Below are positions 1 through 4,812 of a DNA stretch of 5,248 bases, one piece after another; position 1 is the stretch's first letter, and every line of letters begins with the position of its first letter. The stretch is from positions 1 to 5,248 of the forward strand of contig DNNS01000456.1 of the NCBI GenBank assembly GCA_003497555.1, given 5' to 3'. This DNA is from Spirochaetia bacterium. Lineage in GTDB: Bacteria > Spirochaetota > UBA12135. Both the position numbers and the translations under genes were made by a program. The notes below the pieces were generated by a model. It was not told where the DNA came from and made no database searches. It worked only from the letters and a program-made list of their open reading frames with translations.

Positions 1-39
1 AAAATTTAGTACACAGGGACGGGTTTTGTTGTTTTATTT

Positions 40-71
40 ACCCAAGAAATAAATTTGCACCCAAATTAAAA
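40..71. repeat. short direct repeat upstream of the MuiA-like promoter
   Basis: ACCCAA occurs at 40-45 and again at 59-64, each followed by an A-rich stretch (AAATAAA at 47-53; ATTAAA at 65-70). The copies are 19 bp apart, close to two helical turns, and lie just upstream of the proposed -35 box at 73-78. The first copy also sits within a perfect 7-bp inverted repeat, TTTATTT (33-39) and AAATAAA (47-53). This could be a regulator site, but the elements are short and AT-rich, so chance is a real alternative. The rest of 1-107 shows no gene. Confidence 0.2.
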
Positions 72-72
72 C

Positions 73-101
73 TTGAATTTGAATACATATAGGTATATAA
101 T
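73..101 (+). promoter_or_regulatory. probable sigma70-type promoter of the MuiA-like gene
   Basis: A -35-like TTGAAT (73-78; four of six consensus bases) is followed after 17 bp by a perfect -10 TATAAT (96-101). Six bases separate the -10 box from position 108, so the expected transcription start falls on or very near the A of the ATG at 108-110. No Shine-Dalgarno sequence is visible in the roughly 14 bases before that ATG (the nearest is AGG at 91-93). The two facts together suggest a leaderless transcript. A different start site further upstream remains possible. Confidence 0.5.
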
Positions 102-107
102 TACAAT

Positions 108-1715
108 ATGAAAAAGATTATCTGGCAAAGCCTTTTATTAGCACAAATTTTATATTGTACAGAAAATATATTCACAGAAGCGCCCATAAAAGAAGTAACC
201 GTGTTTCCGGATCGGGCTATGGTAAAACGCTTTTTCAGCATCCCGGCTCAGGAAGGAAAGCACTCGTTTATCATCACCAATCTGCCATTTTCCGCCCTTA
301 GCGATTCGGCATGCATTATACTCGCAGGAGCGGAACTGCTGGCAGTTACTGTCCGGGAAGAAATGTCCGAAGCCGCTCGCAGCAGCGGCCTTGCGGCCCT
401 TAAAGAAGAATTAAAAATCCTTAAAGGGAAAAAAAACTCCCTGCAGATGCGGATGCAGGAAGCAAAGCATCTTGAAAACTTTTTAAATTCCCTCAGATCC
501 GCAGCCGGAGAAAAAATTTCCCATGAACTGCTGATCAGTGAGCAGAGCGTCAAAGCTGCAGAATATCTGATAAAACTTCTGAAAACAGAATACCGCGGAA
601 CTTATGATGCGCTGCTGACTGCTCAAAACGAATCGGATCTTCTGCAGGTCCGTATTGCCGGTCTGGAACAAAAAATTAAAAATCTGGAATTTGAAAAACC
701 TTTAATGCATAAAGACATCAGGGTTGAAGCCAGATTCAACGGCGCCTGTACCGGTATTTTATCTTATCTGATAAAAGGCGTATCCTGGGAACCGGTCTAT
801 GATGTTAAAATTTACAACAGCGGCCTGATGGAAACTACCATGCATGCTTCAATAATCCAGTCTTCAGGCGAAGACTGGAAAAACGTTTTAATTAATGTAT
901 CAACAGCCAAACCGGCAGTAGCGGGGTATATTGATAATCTTGAACCATGGTATGTGGATTTTTACAGACCGCGTTTGGGCGGCAGGTATTCACTTAATGA
1001 CAATAATTCCGAGATTATGAGCGCCAGAAGCGTAAAACAGGAGCCGGCGTTGGTACTCGAAGAATGTAAAGCGGAAGACGAGTCTGCAAGATTCGTAAGC
1101 ACCGGTGGCGTTACTGCTGTATTCAGCGCTGCAGATACTGAAACCGTATTATCAGAAAATTCTCCCCGTAAAATATCTGTGGTCAAACAGCAGTTTAAAT
1201 GCACGCTTACCCGCCTGGCAATTCCAAAAAAATCAGGATATGCCTATGTACAGGCATTTTTTACCAACACTGCTGATTTTCCACTGCTGTCCGGTAAAAC
1301 CGAAATAATGAGAGAAAACATGTATATCGGGTCGTCATTAATACCCATGACAGCTCCCGGACAGAGTACTGCCATCATGGCCGGTATTGACGAAGATATC
1401 GCCATAGAGCGTCTTGATCCGGGGCCGGTACAAGGTGAATCCGGCCTGTTTGGGAATATGAACAGAAAATCTTTTCAGGTTATAATCCGCGCTAAAAATT
1501 TTAAGAAAACCGCCCAGACCCTAATCATTACCGATCAAATACCTTTCCCTAAAAATACCGATATCAGGGTAAAACTGGTTTCCGCTGCTCCCAAACCGCA
1601 AGAAAAAGAATTCGGTATTCTGGAATGGTCCCTGGAAATTCCCGCCCAGGGCAATTGTGAAATATTTTTCAAATTTCATATTGAATATCCAAAAGATATG
1701 CAGATTGATATTTGA
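108..1715 (+). CDS. exported DUF4140/DUF4139 (mucoidy inhibitor MuiA-like) protein
   Basis: A complete 535-residue protein, typical in length for the MuiA-like family, whose biochemical role is unknown. Residues 1-25 look like a signal peptide (MKK, then a hydrophobic stretch), so it should act outside the cytoplasm. Residues about 26-120 match the N-terminal DUF4140 region (VTVFPDRAMVKR at 31-42, an FIITNLP strand at 54-60). Residues about 85-195 are rich in Lys, Glu and Leu and likely form a coiled coil. DUF4139 follows from about 215: GVSWEPVYDVKI (224-235), QSSGEDWKNVLINVSTAKP (251-269), GIDEDIAIER (426-435) and a C-terminal EYPKD (526-530). A poorly conserved insert lies at about 290-330, as is common in this family. 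The ATG at 108 is chosen because it directly precedes the signal peptide, although it has no ribosome site. It is followed by a Cys-rich exported protein with its own promoter, so co-regulation is not required. The name MuiA comes from a family label; no role in mucoidy is shown here. Confidence 0.87.
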   Translation: MKKIIWQSLLLAQILYCTENIFTEAPIKEVTVFPDRAMVKRFFSIPAQEGKHSFIITNLPFSALSDSACIILAGAELLAVTVREEMSEAARSSGLAALKEELKILKGKKNSLQMRMQEAKHLENFLNSLRSAAGEKISHELLISEQSVKAAEYLIKLLKTEYRGTYDALLTAQNESDLLQVRIAGLEQKIKNLEFEKPLMHKDIRVEARFNGACTGILSYLIKGVSWEPVYDVKIYNSGLMETTMHASIIQSSGEDWKNVLINVSTAKPAVAGYIDNLEPWYVDFYRPRLGGRYSLNDNNSEIMSARSVKQEPALVLEECKAEDESARFVSTGGVTAVFSAADTETVLSENSPRKISVVKQQFKCTLTRLAIPKKSGYAYVQAFFTNTADFPLLSGKTEIMRENMYIGSSLIPMTAPGQSTAIMAGIDEDIAIERLDPGPVQGESGLFGNMNRKSFQVIIRAKNFKKTAQTLIITDQIPFPKNTDIRVKLVSAAPKPQEKEFGILEWSLEIPAQGNCEIFFKFHIEYPKDMQIDI

Positions 1716-1740
1716 CAAACCCTGCGGAAACGCATATAAT
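1712..1740 (+). promoter_or_regulatory. perfect-consensus sigma70 promoter of the Cys-rich gene
   Basis: TTGACA at 1712-1717 and TATAAT at 1735-1740 are separated by exactly 17 bp, which is the full housekeeping sigma consensus at optimal spacing. The TGA stop of the MuiA-like gene (1713-1715) lies inside the -35 box. Transcription should start near 1747, giving a leader of about 25 nt that contains AAAGGA (1759-1764), 7 nt before the ATG at 1772. The spacer holds a perfect 4-bp inverted repeat, TGCG-GAAA-CGCA (1723-1734), directly against the -10 box. It could be a half-operator or chance. Confidence 0.8.
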
Positions 1741-1771
1741 TTTTACCATTTTATATGGAAAGGAACATAAT

Positions 1772-2113
1772 ATGAATAAACTATTTTTATTAACTTCTTT
1801 TTTGCTGCTATGGGCCGTGCTTCCGGCAGCCGATAACAACTGTTCCCCCTGTTGCGGGCAGACCTGTACAGAAGAAAGCAGAGACACGGAAGAAAAGCAA
1901 TGCCGCTGCCGGGCAGAAGCTGCTATCGGCGATACGGTAATTTGCCCGGTAATGAAGGAAAAAATCACGGTTAATGAAAAAACCCTGAAAGTAAAAATCG
2001 GCAATAAAAATTATTATATCTGCTGCGAATCCTGCCGCGATGAGCTGCTGAAAAACCCCGATAAATATTTATCCTGTGAAAAATGCCCGGACACTAAAAA
2101 AGAAAAAAATTAA
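1772..2113 (+). CDS. small exported Cys-rich YHS/TRASH-like probable metal-binding protein
   Basis: A 113-residue protein. Residues 1-20 are a clear signal peptide (MNK, LFLLTSFLLLWAVLP, cleavage near PAA/D), so it is probably periplasmic. The mature part of about 93 residues has 12 cysteines: C24, C27, C28, C32, C44, C46, C58, C84, C85, C88, C102 and C105. Residues 58-100 resemble a YHS/TRASH metal-binding module: CPVM at 58-61, GNKNYYICCESC at 77-88, and NPDKYL at 95-100, like the usual 'CPV ... G..Y.FCC..C ... nPekY' pattern. Extra pairs (CSPCC before it, CEKC after it) are unusual. Binding of a soft metal such as copper, or mercury or zinc, is inferred from the family, not shown. The start is the ATG at 1772, with AAAGGA 7 nt upstream; an in-frame TTG at 1712 is discarded because it would bury the signal peptide and lies in the promoter. 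No metal transporter or metal regulator is visible nearby. Confidence 0.8.
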   Translation: MNKLFLLTSFLLLWAVLPAADNNCSPCCGQTCTEESRDTEEKQCRCRAEAAIGDTVICPVMKEKITVNEKTLKVKIGNKNYYICCESCRDELLKNPDKYLSCEKCPDTKKEKN

Positions 2114-2126
2114 CAATTAAATTTTT
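2105..2126. other. A+T-only hairpin spanning both convergent stop codons
   Basis: AAAAATTAA (2105-2113) can pair with TTAA plus TTTTT (2117-2120 and 2122-2126), with a CAA loop at 2114-2116 and one bulged A at 2121. The stem contains the TAA stops of both the Cys-rich gene and the phosphodiesterase gene. Flanking A and T runs give each strand a U-rich stretch, so it may help end transcription both ways. It contains no G-C pair in the stem and would be weak on its own. Confidence 0.3.
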
Positions 2127-2596
2127 ATTATCCTGCAGTCGGCATTATTGCCGTTTACGGTAATAATGCCGAAGGAACGGGGTTCGGATGCCAGACTGCC
2201 CGGATTAAAAAAATACTGGTCATTTTCCACTCCATAAAAAGCTTCATGCGAGTGCCCGTAGCAAAGCAGATCGATATTACTGAAAAGACCCTGAACCCGG
2301 GCGCGTATGCCGAAAGGAATACCCCAGCCGTGCACCAGCCCGATACGCATCCTTTCAACCGGTACAATTAAAGTCTGCGGCAGCTGTTTTTTAAGTATCG
2401 GTGCATCCATATTTCCGGCTACCAGATGAACGCGGTCAGAAAAACGGTACAGAAAATCAACCGCTTTTTTATCATCATAGTCGCCCAGGCCAAGCACCAT
2501 ATCGGCATTTCCGGAAGCTGCAGCGATCGCTCCTTCAGGAAACTCAGTTATGCGCGACGGAAAATGAATATCGGAAAAAACCAGTATCTTAGTCAT
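2117..2596 (-). CDS. YfcE/MJ0936-type calcineurin-like metallophosphodiesterase
   Basis: A 159-residue cytoplasmic enzyme of the binuclear metallophosphoesterase superfamily, expected to hydrolyse phosphodiesters with two bound metal ions; the natural substrate is unknown. All family motifs are present in order: D9-x-H11 (SDIH), G38-D39 (GLGDYDD), G61-N62-M63-D64, H89 (VHGWG), G114-H115-S116-H117, and NPGS at 131-134. The length matches YfcE-like proteins. The residue before the Asp of the GNxD motif is Met63, where cyclic-nucleotide-active enzymes usually carry His. The start is the ATG at 2596-2594, preceded by GGAGGT (2606-2601); the longer frame reaching 2689 has no comparable site. The gene overlaps the end of the TPR gene by 8 bp (ATGACTAA), so translation is probably coupled. 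It ends 3 bp from the convergent Cys-rich gene. Confidence 0.88.
   Translation of the reverse strand: MTKILVFSDIHFPSRITEFPEGAIAAASGNADMVLGLGDYDDKKAVDFLYRFSDRVHLVAGNMDAPILKKQLPQTLIVPVERMRIGLVHGWGIPFGIRARVQGLFSNIDLLCYGHSHEAFYGVENDQYFFNPGSLASEPRSFGIITVNGNNADCRIIKI
2140..2171 (+). other. 14-bp hairpin inside the 3' end of the phosphodiesterase gene
   Basis: Arms at 2140-2153 (CGGCATTATTGCCG) and 2158-2171 (CGGTAATAATGCCG) flank a TTTA loop. In plus-strand RNA every position pairs, with one G-U wobble (2150 with 2161). In minus-strand RNA the same position is an A-C mismatch. The DNA encodes GIITVNGNNA of the phosphodiesterase, 26 bp past the stop of the Cys-rich gene. No U-run follows it on the plus strand (AAGGAACGGGG), so it is not a classical intrinsic terminator. 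It could instead protect the 3' end of the Cys-rich mRNA or slow opposing polymerase. Confidence 0.5.
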
Positions 2597-3632
2597 TTGC
2601 ACCTCCGAAGCTGCCAGTCCGGCGCAGAAGTTTCTTGGCACGGGAAATATATTTTTCATCGCTGAAACATTTTTCCATGGTCTTCTCAAGCGACAACATT
2701 TTCTGCAGGGTAACGCTGAGTTCTGCGGTCATCCCTAATGCCCTCTGCGCCTTGGCTTTTTGCCAGTAAATTCGTAAAAAAGCGGCAGGCCCGGCCTGAA
2801 AACGCAGAAGCAATTTTTCAGCCTCGTCTGCTGCCGGTAAGATTTTATGGTTTTCTTCAAGCAGAGTATAAAGATCAAGCAATTTATAATGAAGGAATAT
2901 ATTTTCGGGGAATCTGCGCATGTCGTCAATAATTTCAGATTCCAGCCCGTCAGTCAGTCTGTCATTAATGCGCATTGTGATGTTTGCGAAAAAAGCCTCA
3001 TGCCGCAGAAAAACCGCGTTTTGCCCTGCGTTTTTTATATAAATATAAGAATTCTTCCGATCATCCGGAACACTGGGCAGCCATAGAAATGCCCGCGAAT
3101 AGAAACTCCGGTAATAATAATAAATACCCAGCGCATAATAGATATCGGGCAGGGGATATTTCTCTTCTTCAAGCTTACGGAAAATTTTCAGACTGGCAGT
3201 TCCCAGTCCATAAGCCGACAGAATATTTTCTTTCTGCATGATATAGAGCCCTTTGTATCCGAGCGCACCGGCATAAAGAAACCGATACAGATCATTATAT
3301 GGACCGGATGTTTTAATTTTTTTTTCAGATAATATTATAGCCTTATTGATATTGATAAGAAAATCATTCTCAAAACGGAAAGTCTTGAAATAATTCATCT
3401 GCACAGCATATACCAGAGCTGACAGTATATAGGGAAAAGGCTCCTCGGGGTTTTCCTTCCGGAAATTCTCAAAAACTTCAAGAGCCTGGGGAAAACGGCA
3501 GGCAGCAATATGATCAATGCCGGAAGTAATTTGCCCGGTTTTTATAAAAGAAGGAAATTCCGGCAGAAGATCAGAGGCCAAAGACAGAGCATACAGACAG
3601 AACAGCGATAAAATTATATTTTTAAATTGCAT
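2589..3632 (-). CDS. exported TPR-like helical repeat protein
   Basis: A 347-residue protein with a likely signal peptide at residues 1-20 (MQFKNIILSLFCLYALSLAS), so probably periplasmic or envelope-associated. The rest is predicted to be all helical with degenerate tetratricopeptide-like repeats. Examples are AACRFPQALEVFENFRKENPE (split at 43-52 and 53-63), LPDIYYALGIYYYYRS (161-176) and FPENIFLHYKLLDLYTLLEE (241-260). Such proteins usually act as protein-protein scaffolds; no partner is indicated here. The ATG at 3632-3630 is chosen because it starts the signal peptide. A longer in-frame TTG start at 3671 would add 13 Pro/Gly-rich residues before it. No good ribosome site precedes the ATG; a GC-rich hairpin (3645-3667) and an A-rich stretch do. 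The 3' end overlaps the phosphodiesterase start by 8 bp and contains its ribosome site. Confidence 0.75.
   Translation of the reverse strand: MQFKNIILSLFCLYALSLASDLLPEFPSFIKTGQITSGIDHIAACRFPQALEVFENFRKENPEEPFPYILSALVYAVQMNYFKTFRFENDFLININKAIILSEKKIKTSGPYNDLYRFLYAGALGYKGLYIMQKENILSAYGLGTASLKIFRKLEEEKYPLPDIYYALGIYYYYRSFYSRAFLWLPSVPDDRKNSYIYIKNAGQNAVFLRHEAFFANITMRINDRLTDGLESEIIDDMRRFPENIFLHYKLLDLYTLLEENHKILPAADEAEKLLLRFQAGPAAFLRIYWQKAKAQRALGMTAELSVTLQKMLSLEKTMEKCFSDEKYISRAKKLLRRTGSFGGAND
2601..2606 (-). promoter_or_regulatory. strong ribosome-binding site deciding the phosphodiesterase start
   Basis: Minus-strand GGAGGT lies 4 nt before the ATG at 2596-2594, inside the codons for the last residues (GGAND) of the TPR protein. 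It sets the start at MTKILVFSDIH and suggests the two genes are translated from one mRNA. Confidence 0.75.
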
Positions 3633-3644
3633 TTTTTTTACCGT

Positions 3645-3667
3645 CCCGCCGCCCTGTGGGTAGCGGG
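3645..3667 (-). promoter_or_regulatory. GC-rich hairpin just before the TPR gene start
   Basis: In minus-strand RNA, CCCGC-TA-CCC (3667-3658) pairs with GGG-CG-GCGGG (3654-3645) around an ACA loop (3657-3655). The stem is 10 positions long with one U-G wobble and one A-C mismatch. It ends 12 nt before the ATG at 3632. The 3' arm (GGGCGGCGGG) is the only purine-rich stretch near that start, so the stem may hide a weak ribosome site. This is inferred from base pairing only. Confidence 0.35.
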
Positions 3668-3682
3668 GCAAATTAATTTTCT

Positions 3683-3724
3683 ACTTATAATAAAACACCC
3701 TGTTATCTTACGCCGGGCAGTGTT
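3683..3724 (-). terminator. possible weak terminator after the cyclic-nucleotide-binding gene
   Basis: On the minus strand AACACTG (3724-3718) can pair with CA-GG-GTGTT (3702-3694), a 7-bp stem with a two-base GG bulge and a long loop. It is followed by TTTATTATAAG. It sits 11 bp after the TGA stop of the CNB gene (3737-3735). The stem is imperfect and the U tract is interrupted, so readthrough into the TPR gene is likely. No convincing promoter for the TPR gene was found in the gap. Confidence 0.3.
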
Positions 3725-3734
3725 GAAACATAGC

Positions 3735-4811
3735 TCAGGGCGTTTTATTATTTTTTACAGCTTCAAATTCTGCCTTGTATTTTTCCATGAAAGGTTTAAG
3801 CTGCTCGAATTTTTTTACTTTCTGCAGAGCTGCAATTTTGATAAAAAGCTGGTTAAGCTCTTCCTGCCCCGGTTCCTTTTTTAAAAAATCCGGTATGGTC
3901 GGATCGGTTTGTTTCTCAAGCTGTTTATCAATGGAATAAATCATCTGAAAATTATGATAAACACGCTCTGCCAGAGCGCTTGAAATTTTGGTAAAAATAT
4001 CGCTGTTTTGGGAATGAAAATCGTGCAGATTGTTTTTTTCAATAACCGATAAAACACAGCCGGAAACCGCCTTCAGGGTTGCTGAACGCTTTTCGCCCAG
4101 AATAAGGGCAATTTCTCCGATTACGGCGCCGGCATTAAATATTTCAGCTACCTGATTCTGCCCGATGAATACCGCAATCCTGCCGCTGTTTACAATAAAC
4201 ATTTCCGTACCGTCATTCCCCTCCTGGCAGATCACTGAACCCGGAGGAAATGATTTATTGAAAGAATCAAGATTTTTACCGGCCAAATCAAGCTGCACAG
4301 ACGCTTTGGGGCGGCATAAAATCTGCCCGGTTTCAAATATAATTTCGTTTTTAACAGTCTCGGCCAGTTTTATAATATCCGGAAAACGGAATTTTTCTCC
4401 GGTGGCAATAATCTCTTTTGCCGCTTCATAATATTTCCGGGCATTTTCTTCATATTTTTTTTCATTTTCGCTTTTTTTTGCCTGCCGTTCTTTTAAAATC
4501 GAATTGGTTTCTATCTGCAGTTTGGCCAAAAAAATGCAGGTGTTAAAACCGATATTATAACCGGAAAGAAGTTTTTTGAGTGTAACAGGATTAATCGGCT
4601 CGATTTGGGCCTGGTCATCTTTATGCATGGTGCAGATACGGAATACCGGTGTCGGACTGGAATACTGACGGATGACTTCAAGCGAACCAACAATAAGATT
4701 CTGCCCCTCAATTTTATGAATTTCTCCGCTTTTTATTTCAAAATATACCGCTCCGCTTTTAAGCAGATAAGCGCTTTCGGCATTGTCCAGATAAGTATAA
4801 ATTTTTTGCAT
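3735..4811 (-). CDS. tandem cyclic-nucleotide-binding-domain (Crp/cNMP-like) protein without DNA-binding domain
   Basis: A 358-residue soluble protein. Residues about 180-290 form a canonical cyclic-nucleotide-binding (CNB) domain: FPPGSVICQEGNDGTEMFIV (188-207), SGRIAVF (209-215), and the phosphate-binding cassette GEIAL (232-236) with R242-S-A-T245. In this family the Glu of GE contacts the ribose and the Arg the cyclic phosphate, so binding of cAMP or cGMP is plausible. Residues about 1-105 look like a second, degenerate CNB fold (SAYLLKSGAVYF at 13-24) that lacks both the GE and the RxAT pattern. A charged Lys/Glu coiled segment (about 105-140) joins the two. The C-terminal part (about 315-355) is short, helical and TPR-like; there is no helix-turn-helix, so this is not a classical Crp regulator. 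The start at 4811-4809 follows the FN3-like stop by 1 bp with GAGTGG upstream. The longer frame from a TTG at 4844 is less likely. Confidence 0.85.
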   Translation of the reverse strand: MQKIYTYLDNAESAYLLKSGAVYFEIKSGEIHKIEGQNLIVGSLEVIRQYSSPTPVFRICTMHKDDQAQIEPINPVTLKKLLSGYNIGFNTCIFLAKLQIETNSILKERQAKKSENEKKYEENARKYYEAAKEIIATGEKFRFPDIIKLAETVKNEIIFETGQILCRPKASVQLDLAGKNLDSFNKSFPPGSVICQEGNDGTEMFIVNSGRIAVFIGQNQVAEIFNAGAVIGEIALILGEKRSATLKAVSGCVLSVIEKNNLHDFHSQNSDIFTKISSALAERVYHNFQMIYSIDKQLEKQTDPTIPDFLKKEPGQEELNQLFIKIAALQKVKKFEQLKPFMEKYKAEFEAVKNNKTP

Positions 4812-4812
4812 T

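Noticed and set aside
108..182. Lipobox in the MuiA-like signal peptide (ILYC at residues 14-17)
   Set aside because: Tyr directly before the Cys does not fit normal or relaxed lipoboxes, and the hydrophobic stretch continues; a standard signal peptide cut near residue 25 fits better.
1720..1760. Intrinsic terminator after the MuiA-like gene
   Set aside because: The only stem is 4 bp (TGCG-GAAA-CGCA), and the following T-rich tract is the -10 and leader region; too weak to call.
3684..3689. TATAAG on the minus strand as a -10 box for the TPR gene
   Set aside because: No recognisable -35 at 16-18 bp; left uncalled.
3964..3978. Perfect palindrome CGCTCTG-C-CAGAGCG inside the CNB gene
   Set aside because: It lies in codons for ALAER within a conserved helix and has no flanking U tract or promoter; likely coincidence of codon use.
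441..4520. CTGCAG occurs nine times (starts at 441, 556, 642, 1129, 2133, 2518, 2703, 3822, 4515), well above what base composition suggests
   Set aside because: Five are in-frame Leu-Gln (CTG CAG) and others are Ala-Ala type codons, so codon preference explains them; no evidence of a restriction or modification role.
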